From JBDTVS01 sp040007095 (GTDB lineage Bacteria > Acidobacteriota > Vicinamibacteria > Vicinamibacterales > CAVVIG01), in assembly GCA_040007095.1 (NCBI GenBank), contig JBDTVS010000089.1, positions 1-31,585 of the forward strand: a DNA stretch of 31,585 nt, written 5' to 3'. Position numbers and translations under genes: made by a program. How positions within the stretch are numbered: the stretch's first letter is position 1; the number at the start of each line of letters is the position of its first letter. Positions 1 through 9,503 of this stretch are shown piece by piece. Below the pieces are notes generated by a model. That model made no database searches. It saw only the letters and a list, made by a program, of their open reading frames with translations, and had not been told where the DNA came from.

Positions 1-1489
1 CGATGATGTAGGACTGGCCGAGATTCGGTCCGACGTTGGTCAACTGGCTCAGCGCGACGCCCGCGACGCCGGCGATGCCCGAGCCGAGGCCGAAGGTCAA
101 CGCGTCGACCCACTCGCTGCGAATCCCCATCGATCGCGCCATCGCGCGGTTCTGCGCGACCGCGCGAATGTCGAGCCCCAATCTGGTGCGCTTGAGCACG
201 GCGAGCAGAATCGCGAACACGATTAAGGTGAAGATCACGATATAGAGCCGATTGAACGTGATCGCCAGCGCCTCGTTCAGTTGGAGCGATCCGCTCATCC
301 AGTCCGGCGTAATCACCGAGCGATTGTTCGCAGAGAAAATCGATCGCACGAACTGCTGCAGGACCAGGCTCACGCCGAAGGTCGCCAGCAGCGTTTCGAG
401 CGGCCGGCCGTAGAGGAAGCGGATGATCGTCCGCTCGATGACGACGCCCGCGACCCCGGCGACGATGAAGGCCGCCGGAATGGCCACCAGGATCGAGAGC
501 CCGATGTGATTCGGCATCACGAGCTGCACGACGTAGGTCGTATACGCGCCGAGCATCATCAGCTCGCCGTGCGCCATGTTGATGACGCCCATCACGCCGA
601 ACGTGATCGCGAGCCCGATGGCGATGAGCACGAGCACCGACCCGAGGCTCAGACCGAAAAACAGCGTTTCGACGGCCGAGTAGAACGTGCGGGACCGATC
701 GATCGCGCTCACGGCCTCGCCAGCGGCCCGCCGGACCTCGGCGTCGCTCTCGACGAAGGTGCCATCCGCGGACTTTTCGAGCATGCCTGCCAGCCGGTTG
801 CGGACTTCCGGCCGAAGCCGTCGCGACAGGGTGGCGATCGCGTTGAGGCGTGCGGTGCGGTCGCCGCTGTCGAGCTGAACCTGCGCGAGTCCGGTTTCAA
901 TCTCGCTTTTCACGCCCGCGTCGGACTCGATGCGGACGCGTTCGCGCAGTAGCGCAATGCTCGGTTCGTCGAGCGCGCGCATGACTTCGTTCACGGCAGC
1001 GAGCCGCACCGCCGGATCCGGGCTCGACATGTCGAAGCGCGCCACGGCCGTCTTCAAGACCCGTCTCAGACGGTTGTTCGTGCCGATCTTGGTCAAATCG
1101 CTCGGGTTGGCCGCGCCGGCATCGGCCAGAGAGACCGGATCGACCAGCGCGAACGACGTGAGGCCGTCGTCGGACGACTTCACGATGAAGACCTTCTGAT
1201 CTTGCGTGCGGTAGAACAAGCGATCTTCGAGCAGGGCGGCAAGAACCGGACGCACGCTCGAGCCCTTGCTGGCGCTGAGCCGATCTACGACGGCTTCCTT
1301 GTCCGCGTAGGTGGCTTCGCGCAGCTCTCCGATCGTGGCCAGAAAATCCCCGCTCGGGGCGGAGGCTGCTGACGGCAGCGGATCCTGGCCTTGGGCGAAC
1401 GCGGGCGACACGAACAGGACAAGGGCGCAGAGCAGCCAGGCCGCCCGCGCCCCCGCCATTCCCGCCCGCCGGCTGGAGGGGCGCCCCAT
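1..1489 (-). CDS. urtB: Urea ABC transporter permease UrtB, C-terminus cut by window edge
   Basis: Inner-membrane permease of the UrtABCDE high-affinity urea importer (branched-chain amino acid permease family). I translated the minus strand by hand: an ATG at 1489 opens a frame that stays open to position 1 (496 codons). Residues 11-32 form a signal-like hydrophobic stretch ending in SPAFA. A long soluble N-terminal region follows, rich in charged helices and typical of UrtB rather than LivH. The membrane part begins near SLGSVLVLIAIGLAITFGVM and contains the permease signature MGVINMAHGELMMLGAYTTY. The far end reads GSGIAGVAGVALSQLTNVG, conserved in UrtB. Compared with the usual 520-540 residues, only about 40 C-terminal residues are missing. 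A GGAGG (1496-1500) lies six bases before the ATG and decides the start over an in-frame ATG at 1459. It follows urtA by 32 bases, so the two are almost certainly co-transcribed. Confidence 0.95.
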   Translation of the reverse strand, partial: MGRPSSRRAGMAGARAAWLLCALVLFVSPAFAQGQDPLPSAASAPSGDFLATIGELREATYADKEAVVDRLSASKGSSVRPVLAALLEDRLFYRTQDQKVFIVKSSDDGLTSFALVDPVSLADAGAANPSDLTKIGTNNRLRRVLKTAVARFDMSSPDPAVRLAAVNEVMRALDEPSIALLRERVRIESDAGVKSEIETGLAQVQLDSGDRTARLNAIATLSRRLRPEVRNRLAGMLEKSADGTFVESDAEVRRAAGEAVSAIDRSRTFYSAVETLFFGLSLGSVLVLIAIGLAITFGVMGVINMAHGELMMLGAYTTYVVQLVMPNHIGLSILVAIPAAFIVAGVAGVVIERTIIRFLYGRPLETLLATFGVSLVLQQFVRSIFSANNRSVITPDWMSGSLQLNEALAITFNRLYIVIFTLIVFAILLAVLKRTRLGLDIRAVAQNRAMARSMGIRSEWVDALTFGLGSGIAGVAGVALSQLTNVGPNLGQSYII

Positions 1490-1521
1490 CGAGCGCCTCC
1501 AGTCGACGCGCGGCATCAGAT

Positions 1522-2808
1522 TCACTTGTAGTTCTGTCCCGAGCACGCTTTGGTCTTGGTATTGTAGTTCCCGCACTTCAAGGTCACCCAGTCGGCTTCG
1601 ATGTCCTTGCTGCCTGGCAGGAAGTCCGACCACGCGTCTCCCGGCACCAGGCCGGTGGTCTTCCACACGGTGTTGAACTGACCGTCAGCCCTCACCTCGC
1701 CGATGAAGACCGGCTTGGTGATGTGGTGATTCGGAAGCATCTTCGCCATCCCGCCGGTCAGGTTGGGCACCTCGAGGCCGGGCAGCGCGGCGAGCACCTT
1801 GTCGACGTCGGTCGAATTGGCCTTCTGCACGGCTTTCACCCACAGATTGAACCCAATATAGTGGGCTTCCATCGGGTCGTTGGTGGTGCGCTTGGGGTTC
1901 TTGATGTAGGCGTGCCACTGATCGATGAAGGTCTTGTTGACCGGCGCTTTGTCGCTCATGAAATAGTTCCAGGCGGCGAGGTGGCCAACCAGCGGCTTGG
2001 CGTCGAGACCCGACAGCTCTTCTTCGCCGACCGAGAACGCGACGACCGGAATGTCTTCTGCAGAGACTTTCTGATTGCCGAGCTCCTTGTAGAACGGCAC
2101 GTTGGCGTCGCCGTTGATCGTGGAGACCACGGCGGTCTTCTTACCCGCCGCCCCGAACCGTTTGATCGCGGCGACGCGCGTCTGCCAGTCGGAATGGCCG
2201 AAGGGCGTGTAGTTGATCGAGATATCCGCGTCGGCGACGCCCTTGGACTTCAGGTAGGCCTCGAGGATCTTGTTGGTCGTGCGTGGATAGACGTAGTCGG
2301 TGCCCTCGAGCACCCAGCGCTTGACGCCCACTTCCTTCATCAGGTAGTCAACCGCGGGAATCGCCTGTTGGTTGGGCGCCGCTCCGGTGTAGATCACGTT
2401 CTTCGACGATTCCTCACCCTCGTACTGCACGGGATAGAAGAGCAGGCCGTTGTCCTTTTCGAACACCGGCAGCACCGACTTTCTGGACACCGACGTCCAG
2501 CAGCCGAAGACCACCGCCACCTTGTCCTTCTCCAGGAGGCCGCGCGCCTTCTCGGCGAACAGCGGCCAGTCCGACGCCGGATCGACGACGACCGCCTCGA
2601 GCTTCTTCCCGAGCAGCCCGCCCTTCTTGTTCTGCTGGTCGATCAGCATCAGCACGGTGTCTTTGAGCGTGGTTTCGCTGATGGCCATCGTGCCGGACAG
2701 CGAATGCAGAATGCCGACCTTGATGGTGGCCTGGGCGGATGCTGCGGAGGAGACGGCCAGACTGGCCGTCATCAGCGCCGCGATCGTAAGTGTCTGCGTT
2801 AGTCTCAT
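1522..2808 (-). CDS. urtA: Urea ABC transporter substrate-binding protein UrtA
   Basis: Periplasmic receptor that delivers urea to the UrtBC permease. The protein has 428 residues, the normal UrtA length. It starts with a clear signal peptide (hydrophobic core TIAALMTASLAVSSAASA, cleavage after about residue 25). The mature protein opens with IKVGILHSLSGTMAISE, the hallmark of the type I periplasmic-binding fold used for amides and branched-chain amino acids. VFGCWTSVSRKSVLPVFE and LLFYPVQYEGEESSKNV are characteristic of the UrtA/FmdD subgroup. A GGAGAG sits nine bases before the ATG. The gene lies 67 bases after the porin and 32 bases before urtB. A short-chain amide receptor (FmdD) is the main alternative, but the adjacent urease operon favours urea. 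Confidence 0.95.
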   Translation of the reverse strand: MRLTQTLTIAALMTASLAVSSAASAQATIKVGILHSLSGTMAISETTLKDTVLMLIDQQNKKGGLLGKKLEAVVVDPASDWPLFAEKARGLLEKDKVAVVFGCWTSVSRKSVLPVFEKDNGLLFYPVQYEGEESSKNVIYTGAAPNQQAIPAVDYLMKEVGVKRWVLEGTDYVYPRTTNKILEAYLKSKGVADADISINYTPFGHSDWQTRVAAIKRFGAAGKKTAVVSTINGDANVPFYKELGNQKVSAEDIPVVAFSVGEEELSGLDAKPLVGHLAAWNYFMSDKAPVNKTFIDQWHAYIKNPKRTTNDPMEAHYIGFNLWVKAVQKANSTDVDKVLAALPGLEVPNLTGGMAKMLPNHHITKPVFIGEVRADGQFNTVWKTTGLVPGDAWSDFLPGSKDIEADWVTLKCGNYNTKTKACSGQNYK

Positions 2809-2875
2809 GGTGCAACTCTCCTCGGTGAACGAAACGGAAACAATCTATCGGGCTGGAACCTGCCGGGGGCGTCCG

Positions 2876-3997
2876 TCACATCTGCAGCTGAAGGCCGACG
2901 CCGAACTGCTTGTCGTTGGGGAACATCGCGTTGAAGCGCTTGTCCAGATAGAAGATCATCACGCGCGCGTTGAAGTCCTTGATGATGTAGTTGAGGTTGA
3001 CCTCGTTGGTTTTCTGGGAGTAGTCAGCGAAGAGCGGGCTCCTGCCGTCGCTGTAGTTGGCCTTCGTGAATTTGCCGAGAATCTCGAACTTGCCGGTGGC
3101 CCCCATCGCCGCCGGGAACAGATAGCTGGCCAGGACGTAGGCGCCTTTGTCGGAGCCGTAGTTCCCGTTGTAGCCGCCCAGCTTGTTGTAGCTTGCGTAC
3201 TCGCTCTCGATGGTGAACGCGCTGCCGCGGGACCCCAGCTTCTTTTCGAGGAGGAAGTCCGCGCTCCAGGCCTTGTTGTCGCTGCCCTGCACCTGGCCGG
3301 CGATCCCCACCGCGAGCAGGTTCTTGGCGCCGTAGTAGGTGCTGTTCAAGTAGTAGCCCGGCTCCGGATCCCAGAAATCGACCATGATCCGGCCTGCTTC
3401 GACCGGCTTGCTCGTGCCGGTGGTGGAGGGGCCGTCGAAGATGCCGCCGGAGACTTTCACCTTGTCGAACTGCCCCCAATACGCGACACCATTGTCGCGG
3501 CCGACTTCCATGAACGGATAGCCGTCCTGCACGCCTTCGCCCGAGGTGTAGACGTTCCAGTGATGGGCGTAGTACGGCCCGTAGAGATTCGCGCGGTCGC
3601 TGGGGGGCAGAAAGCGGCCGGCCCAGATGTTGAACTTGGGCGAGAACTCCAGGCGTGCGATCGCATCGAGCACGATCAGGCGGTTGTTGACGTTCGGGCT
3701 CGTGCCGCCGATGCCGTCGTACTCGGTGTTGAAGGTGAAGTTGATTTTGTTCGTGACCGGGCCGTTGACATACAGACGGACCGTGACCAGCTCGAACCGG
3801 TTGCTGGCATCCGCTCCCTCCGGCTGATCATTCACGAAGGCGGTCTGGACGCCGGCGCCTACAGTGACCGGCGGCAACGCCGGAGCCTGCGCCCGCAACG
3901 CGGTCGCCGTGAGCAGCAGAAAACACGACGCCAGTAGAGCAGGCGTACCGCGTCGAACAATGGCCCGGTGGTCATTGCAGACAACTTCCTTGAGCAT
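2876..3997 (-). CDS. Outer-membrane porin of the urea cluster (candidate urea channel)
   Basis: Predicted beta-barrel of 373 residues. An AGGGA seven bases before the ATG supports the start at 3997. A signal peptide follows an unusually long polar lead of about 16 residues, with core LLASCFLLLTATALRA. The rest alternates polar and aromatic residues in strand-like blocks (VTVRLYVNGPVTNKINFTFN, NLNYIIKDFNARVMIFYLD), as in phosphate-selective-porin-like (OprO/OprP) proteins. The RFLPPSDRANLYGPYY segment is typical of such porins. The last residues, GVGLQLQM, end in Met rather than the usual aromatic. Its place directly before urtA, behind a sigma-54-like promoter, suggests that it passes urea or short amides into the periplasm. 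The substrate is inferred from context only. Confidence 0.8.
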   Translation of the reverse strand: MLKEVVCNDHRAIVRRGTPALLASCFLLLTATALRAQAPALPPVTVGAGVQTAFVNDQPEGADASNRFELVTVRLYVNGPVTNKINFTFNTEYDGIGGTSPNVNNRLIVLDAIARLEFSPKFNIWAGRFLPPSDRANLYGPYYAHHWNVYTSGEGVQDGYPFMEVGRDNGVAYWGQFDKVKVSGGIFDGPSTTGTSKPVEAGRIMVDFWDPEPGYYLNSTYYGAKNLLAVGIAGQVQGSDNKAWSADFLLEKKLGSRGSAFTIESEYASYNKLGGYNGNYGSDKGAYVLASYLFPAAMGATGKFEILGKFTKANYSDGRSPLFADYSQKTNEVNLNYIIKDFNARVMIFYLDKRFNAMFPNDKQFGVGLQLQM

Positions 3998-4094
3998 GGA
4001 TCAGTCCCTTCGTGTGGCGCGCGACGCGCGACGGATAAGCCCTCGCCTTCTGAGCGAACGAACCAAGACGAGGGGAGTGTGTGGTGTGCAGGTG

Positions 4095-4110
4095 TGCAAA
4101 CCAAGTTCCA
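4095..4110 (-). promoter_or_regulatory. Candidate sigma-54 (RpoN) -24/-12 promoter for porin-urtA-urtB
   Basis: The minus strand reads TGGAACTTGGTTTGCA. It has the invariant GG-N10-GC spacing and matches the consensus TGGCACG-N4-TTGC except at two positions. Transcription would start near 4084, about 87 bases before the porin ATG. The target genes are nitrogen-scavenging, the classic sigma-54/NtrC class. No -10/-35 pair of similar quality was seen here. Confidence 0.6.
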
Positions 4111-4125
4111 TGTCACGCGCCTGAG

Positions 4126-4154
4126 ATCGTGCAAAATGCGTTTAAAATCGTGCA
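4126..4154. repeat. Two direct repeats of ATCGTGCA, 21 bp apart
   Basis: ATCGTGCA occurs at 4126-4133 and 4147-4154, exactly two helical turns apart. This lies about 45-70 bp upstream of the predicted sigma-54 start. Such phasing suits an activator or repressor bound to one DNA face. The half-site TGCAC resembles part of the NtrC box, but the arrangement is direct rather than inverted, so the binding protein is unknown. Confidence 0.45.
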
Positions 4155-4354
4155 GGACAGGACCTGTGGGCTACATTTTTGTCGATCGTAGCGTTTTAGA
4201 CGAACAATGTTGTGGGTTTGCTGTCAGCCCGATGGCGAGCCGTCGGCCGGTGAATGTCGGTGCGCGGGGCGCTCGCTTCGAGCCGCCATCCATCTGGCGC
4301 CTCTTGCCGACGCACGCGGCCGCAATGTTTCAATAATGTCGCCTTCGCTTTTTT

Positions 4355-4372
4355 GGCGACACGCTTGTCGCC
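4355..4372. other. Perfect hairpin 36 bp past the ureD stop
   Basis: GGCGACA and TGTCGCC form a perfect 7-bp stem around a 4-base loop. In the sense of ureD transcription it is followed by six A rather than T, so it is not a standard intrinsic terminator. It may protect the 3' end of the urease mRNA or work with Rho. Confidence 0.35.
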
Positions 4373-4407
4373 AGCCTGGCGGGCCCGGCACGGACGCGCG
4401 GGTTGGG

Positions 4408-5334
4408 CTAGCCGCGCCGAAGCGCCGGACGGCCGAAGACGCTGCGCAGGGTCATGCGCGCCGCCGCGAATTGCGGCCCACGCTCCGCGAGCAGCCGGCC
4501 GACCGCCAGATTGGGGGCGAGACAGTCGACGCCGGCCCGCAGTCCGCCAATGGACGTGAGGCGGTCCTGGGCCTCCGCCACGCGCACGGCGGTCGATTCC
4601 TCTGAACAGACCATCGTGGTGCCCAGGTAGTTCGCCCCGGCCGCGCTCCACGGATGCCGCGGCGAACGCGCTTCGGGCACGATCGCGTAGCGTTCCAGGT
4701 ACTGCAACTTCCCGCCGACCACCACGCGTAGCTCGTGCTCGAGCGAGGCGAAGCGCCACGTTTCACCTCGAGCCACGCGCCCCGACATCAGCGCATCACT
4801 CCAGAACAGACGGCCGCCCTCGGCGACGCGCAAGGCGATGCGCTGCTGCAGGCGAGCCGCGGCGAAGGGGATCACCGGATCCCAGAAGCAGTCGAGCGCG
4901 CCGTCCGGCTCGACGTCGTACGACGAGTCGAGCGCCGCCGGACCGGCGGCCTCTGCAGGATGCACCTGCAGCGCCGCCTGCGAAATCAGCAGGACGCGCG
5001 CGCCCGGCTCCACGCGCACCCGCTGTTCCACCCGATCCCCGGCGAAAATGCCCGGCCCTGAGCACACGAGAATCACCTGCGCGATCGGTCCGGTGTCGAT
5101 CAGCCGGCCCACGCGCAGCGGCGGTTCCGCGTAGGCGTGCGCGAGCACGGTCCGGCCGCGGCGGTAGGCAAACACGAGCTCGAGCCGGGCGCGCCGCCCG
5201 ACGTCCCGGGCCTGGCGGGCGTCGGTGGCGGGGATGACGGAGCGATCAGGTAGTGGAGTAATCGAGTGATCGGGTGATGGAGTGATGGGATTACTCGTAC
5301 AGCAACTCGCGCCGAATCCAGGCCACGACGTCAT
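4408..5334 (-). CDS. ureD: Urease accessory protein UreD, last gene of the urease operon
   Basis: UreD (UreH) is the scaffold that docks UreF and UreG on apo-urease during nickel insertion. Family features are RARLELVF, GRTVLAHAYAEPPLRVG, VILVCSGPGIFAGD, PGARVLLISQAALQVHPA and NYLGTTMVCSE. The start is uncertain. Recognisable UreD sequence begins at RARLEL, but no ATG, GTG or TTG lies just before it. The nearest ATG in frame is at 5334, inside ureG (44-bp overlap), giving 308 residues; a GTG exists at 5385. Either choice translates a short intergenic repeat into about 20 extra Ser/Pro/Ile-rich residues (5240-5290). An ATT start is another possibility. Placement after ureG is as in actinobacterial ureABCFGD operons rather than ureDABCEFG. 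Confidence 0.9.
   Translation of the reverse strand: MTSWPGFGASCCTSNPITPSPDHSITPLPDRSVIPATDARQARDVGRRARLELVFAYRRGRTVLAHAYAEPPLRVGRLIDTGPIAQVILVCSGPGIFAGDRVEQRVRVEPGARVLLISQAALQVHPAEAAGPAALDSSYDVEPDGALDCFWDPVIPFAAARLQQRIALRVAEGGRLFWSDALMSGRVARGETWRFASLEHELRVVVGGKLQYLERYAIVPEARSPRHPWSAAGANYLGTTMVCSEESTAVRVAEAQDRLTSIGGLRAGVDCLAPNLAVGRLLAERGPQFAAARMTLRSVFGRPALRRG
5240..5290. repeat. Degenerate ATCACCCG-type repeat between ureG and ureD
   Basis: Read on the minus strand it is a run of near-copies of ATCACTCC/ATCACCCG/ATTACTCC at 8-9 bp spacing. Similar runs occur at 13481-13499, 13586-13611 and 16824-16856, so it is a dispersed short-repeat family. Here it lies in frame at the presumed 5' end of ureD. 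Confidence 0.65.
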
Positions 5335-5902
5335 CGAGGCCGGTCTGGTCCTTGAGATTGGTGAACAGAAACGGCCGGTCGCCACGCATCAGCCGTGAAT
5401 CGCGTTCCATGACCCCCAAGTCGGCGCCGATGCGATCCGCCAGGTCGATCTTGTTGATGACGAGCAGGTCCGATCGGGTGACGCCAGGGCCGCCCTTTCG
5501 CGGAATCTTGTCGCCGCCCGAGACGTCGATGACATAGATCGACGCATCCACCAGCTCGGGGCTGAAGCTGGCCGCGAGGTTGTCGCCGCCACTCTCCAGA
5601 AACACCAGATCCAGTTCGGGAAAGCGTCGGCTCAGCTCGTCGATCGCGTCGAAGTTCATCGACGCATCTTCCCGAATGGCGGTGTGCGGACAGCCGCCGG
5701 TCTGCACGCCGATGATGCGATCGGCCGGCAGCGCCTCGCTGCGCACGAGAAATTCCATGTCCTCGCGCGTGAAGATGTCGTTGGTAATCACGCCGATCTG
5801 GTAGTCGCCGCGCATCCGTTTGCAGAGCGCCTCGACCAGGGCGGTCTTCCCCGAGCCCACGGGGCCGCCGACGCCGAGCCGGACCGGTGAGCCGGTCGTC
5901 AC
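5291..5902 (-). CDS. ureG: Urease accessory GTPase UreG
   Basis: SIMIBI-class GTPase that carries nickel and powers its insertion into urease. It has 203 residues, the family norm. It shows the P-loop GPVGSGKT at residues 13-20, the CPH metal-binding motif at residues 71-73 in VQTGGCPHTAIREDAS, a switch segment LVFLESGGDNLAASFSPEL and the guanine-specificity motif INKIDLAD. I chose the GTG at 5902 because it overlaps the ureF stop as GTGA and because UreG homology starts at SPVRLGVGGPVGSGKT. The open frame continues upstream to 6175, but that part is the shadow of ureF. Translation is probably coupled to ureF. Confidence 0.96.
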   Translation of the reverse strand: MTTGSPVRLGVGGPVGSGKTALVEALCKRMRGDYQIGVITNDIFTREDMEFLVRSEALPADRIIGVQTGGCPHTAIREDASMNFDAIDELSRRFPELDLVFLESGGDNLAASFSPELVDASIYVIDVSGGDKIPRKGGPGVTRSDLLVINKIDLADRIGADLGVMERDSRLMRGDRPFLFTNLKDQTGLDDVVAWIRRELLYE

Positions 5903-6594
5903 GATCGGAAGAGCCGTGTCGGCAGGTATTGCTGCGTCATCTGGGCGATCTCCATGGCCGGTGCGAACGATTCCGGCCGCGCCTGTCGTGCGAGCATGTC
6001 GTCGACGCTGGACGGCACGCGCTCGAGCGCGCGGCTCAACAGCCGATGTGCGTCGGTCTGACCGATCGGGACCAGCCGCATCGCCGCCGAGACGGTCGAG
6101 GCCAGACGCGTATACGCGTAACCGTGAAGCGCGTCGGTCAGGGCGAGCCCCGCAGATTGACCGACCGCCGAACACGCGATCGGCAAGGTCGGTCCCAGAC
6201 GTCCGGCTCGAGCGAGCGCAAGCAATGGCTCCAGACGGGCCTCGGGATGCAGCCCTTGCCAGGTCTTCATCAGGCGCAGCCCCATCGATTGATTCGACAT
6301 CCGTGTCGTCGCCGCCGCACGCAACGCCGTGATTTCCTCATCGACGGCCACCACCGCATCCCAATCGCCCTGCTCGAGCGCCGACCACGAGAGGGCGATC
6401 GCAGGACCGTCGAGGCGTTCGAACCCCTCGTCGCGGCACGCCTCGAGCCACGGGTACAGGTCCGCCGCACCGGTCACCAGGCCGCTCGCCGCCGCCGACT
6501 CGAGACCGTCGGAGTAGGCGAACGAGCCGATCGGAAACAGCGAATCGCAGAGGTGAAGCAGCGACATGAGAGCCGCTGGCCGATTCACGTTCAC
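5899..6594 (-). CDS. ureF: Urease accessory protein UreF
   Basis: UreF works with UreD and gates UreG GTPase activity during urease activation. The protein has 231 residues, normal for the family. The start of the conserved helical domain reads LLHLCDSLFPIGSFAYSDGL, followed by SNQSMGLRLMKTWQ and the GLALTDALHGYAYTRLAS helix. I chose the GTG at 6594 because it overlaps the ureE stop by four bases (GTGA), exactly as ureG does with ureF. An ATG at 6567 would remove only nine residues. A run of four accessory genes with such overlaps suggests a fixed production ratio. Confidence 0.94.
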   Translation of the reverse strand: MNVNRPAALMSLLHLCDSLFPIGSFAYSDGLESAAASGLVTGAADLYPWLEACRDEGFERLDGPAIALSWSALEQGDWDAVVAVDEEITALRAAATTRMSNQSMGLRLMKTWQGLHPEARLEPLLALARAGRLGPTLPIACSAVGQSAGLALTDALHGYAYTRLASTVSAAMRLVPIGQTDAHRLLSRALERVPSSVDDMLARQARPESFAPAMEIAQMTQQYLPTRLFRS

Positions 6595-7058
6595 TCGATC
6601 GCCACGTGGCCTGCGGCCGTCGTTGGCGTAAACGCCCTTTCCGCACGCACGTACGGAATGCCGTGGTACTGCAGCAGCATCTCGACGCCGGTCACCTCGG
6701 GGCACACCAGTGCGCGGTCGGTGACCATCAGCGGCTGATGTCCATTGCCGATATGGTATGCGAAGAGTCCCCATTCCTGGGGCGTTCGCGGCTCGATCAC
6801 GTAGACCGGTTCGGCGCGCTCCACGACTTCGACGAGGGCTCGCGCCGCTTCGATGATCAGCCAGTCGCCCGCTCGCATGACCGTCCCGCGCGGCAGCGCC
6901 GTCCCGAACTCCAGGCCGGCATCCGATCGCCGGCGACCGCGCGTCTTCATGCGATCTTCCCAGCCGAGCGCGATCCTGTCGCGGGTGAAGGCACGGGCGC
7001 CATCCGGCAGTGTGTCAGCTCGATAGGTCGCATCGACGACAGGAATGGTTTTGAACAC
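6591..7058 (-). CDS. ureE: Urease nickel metallochaperone UreE
   Basis: UreE delivers nickel to the UreDFG-urease complex. It has 155 residues and starts at a GTG three bases after the ureC stop, with no clear Shine-Dalgarno sequence, so it is probably coupled. The N-terminal peptide-binding domain contains LGWEDRMKTRGRRRSDAGLE and FGTALPRGTVMRAGDWL. The metal-binding domain contains FAYHIGNGHQPLMV, with the conserved His of the dimer-interface nickel site. No His-rich C-terminal tail is present, unlike the Klebsiella protein; the end reads TPTTAAGHVAIE. It should therefore bind few nickel ions per dimer. Confidence 0.92.
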   Translation of the reverse strand: MFKTIPVVDATYRADTLPDGARAFTRDRIALGWEDRMKTRGRRRSDAGLEFGTALPRGTVMRAGDWLIIEAARALVEVVERAEPVYVIEPRTPQEWGLFAYHIGNGHQPLMVTDRALVCPEVTGVEMLLQYHGIPYVRAERAFTPTTAAGHVAIE

Positions 7059-7061
7059 GGG

Positions 7062-8768
<1,707 letters not shown>

Positions 8769-8782
8769 TCCGTATCTTTCAA

Positions 8783-8812
8783 ATGCAACCACGAAAGCAC
8801 GAAGACACTAAG
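8783..8812. repeat. CCACGAAAGCACGAAG-type repeat between ureB and ureC
   Basis: A short A/C-rich block, AACCACGAAAGCACGAAGAC, fills most of the 52-bp gap between ureB and ureC. Related blocks lie at 23874-23902 (inverted) and 29179-29260. It is the only sizeable gap inside an otherwise tightly packed operon, so the repeat was probably inserted there. Confidence 0.6.
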
Positions 8813-8820
8813 AATCCTAC

Positions 8821-9189
8821 TCAGGACTGCGAGCTCGCGAAATCTTTGACCGCCTCGAGGGCGCGCTCGCGGACCGTCTCGTCGTCCAACGCACCGTTCA
8901 CCAGACCATTCAATCCGTACACCTCTCGACGGCCGCCGAGGGCGACCAATTCGACGTCGCGCGTGTCGCCAGGCTCGAAGCGCACCGCGGTCCCGGCCGC
9001 GATGTTCAACCGCATCCCATAGGCGGCGGCGCGCTCGAACGAGAGGTGTCGATTGGCTTCGAAGAAATGGCAGTGAGAGCCGATCTGGACCGGCCGATCG
9101 CCACGGTTGGTGACCTCGATGCGAGACGTGGGACGGCCCGCGTTGATCTCGATCGGCGTGTCGGACAGAAAATATTCACCAGGAATCAT
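8821..9189 (-). CDS. ureB: Urease beta subunit UreB
   Basis: Small structural subunit of the (UreABC)3 urease. It has 122 residues, slightly longer than the usual 101-110 because of a C-terminal extension (DDETVRERALEAVKDFASSQ). Family hallmarks are MIPGEYFL, IEVTNRGDRPVQIGSHCHFF, RLNIAAGTAVRFEPGDTRDV and GGRREVYGLNGLVNG. It starts at an ATG four bases after the ureA stop. Confidence 0.97.
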   Translation of the reverse strand: MIPGEYFLSDTPIEINAGRPTSRIEVTNRGDRPVQIGSHCHFFEANRHLSFERAAAYGMRLNIAAGTAVRFEPGDTRDVELVALGGRREVYGLNGLVNGALDDETVRERALEAVKDFASSQS

Positions 9190-9193
9190 GTGG

Positions 9194-9496
9194 TCACCGT
9201 ATGGGGTGATGAATGGTGACCAGCTTGGTGCCGTCGGGAAAGGTCCCCTCGACCTGGACCTCTGGAATCATTTCCGGGACGCCCTCCATGACCGCCTCGG
9301 CGGTCAACACGGCAGAGCCCAGACTCATGATCTCCGCGACAGATTTTCCATCGCGGATCATCTCGAGGATTTCGGAGGTGATGAGGGCCACCGCCTCTGG
9401 ATGATTCAGCTTGAGGCCACGCGATCGGCGCTTTCGCGCCAGCTCGCCGGCCGAAAAAATCAGCAGCTTGTCGACTTCACGTGGGGTGAGATGCAC
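9194..9496 (-). CDS. ureA: Urease gamma subunit UreA, first gene of the operon
   Basis: Gamma subunit of urease, 100 residues, exactly the family length. MHLTPREVDKLLIF, LNHPEAVALITSEILE, GKSVAEIMSLG and GVPEMIPEVQVEGTFPDG are all conserved. The start is a GTG at 9496 with a GGAG five bases upstream. Part of that ribosome site lies in the palindrome at 9504-9531. ureA opens the minus-strand urease operon. Only 73 bases separate it from the preceding same-strand gene. Confidence 0.97.
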   Translation of the reverse strand: MHLTPREVDKLLIFSAGELARKRRSRGLKLNHPEAVALITSEILEMIRDGKSVAEIMSLGSAVLTAEAVMEGVPEMIPEVQVEGTFPDGTKLVTIHHPIR

Positions 9497-9503
9497 GGGC
9501 GCT

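Larger units (their letters stand above)
3998..4407. other. 410-bp regulatory gap between ureD and the porin gene
   Basis: No convincing gene is visible. The half nearest the porin is markedly A/T-richer than its surroundings and holds the sigma-54-like element and the ATCGTGCA repeats listed separately. The half nearest ureD holds only a perfect 7-bp stem hairpin. Confidence 0.7.

Noticed and set aside
3024..3479. Arg/Gly-rich alternative frame inside the porin gene
   Set aside because: Frame-shifted reading of the porin with no independent start signal.
4355..4372. Intrinsic terminator for ureD
   Set aside because: The stem is perfect, but it is followed by A rather than T in the direction of transcription, so it is listed only as a hairpin.
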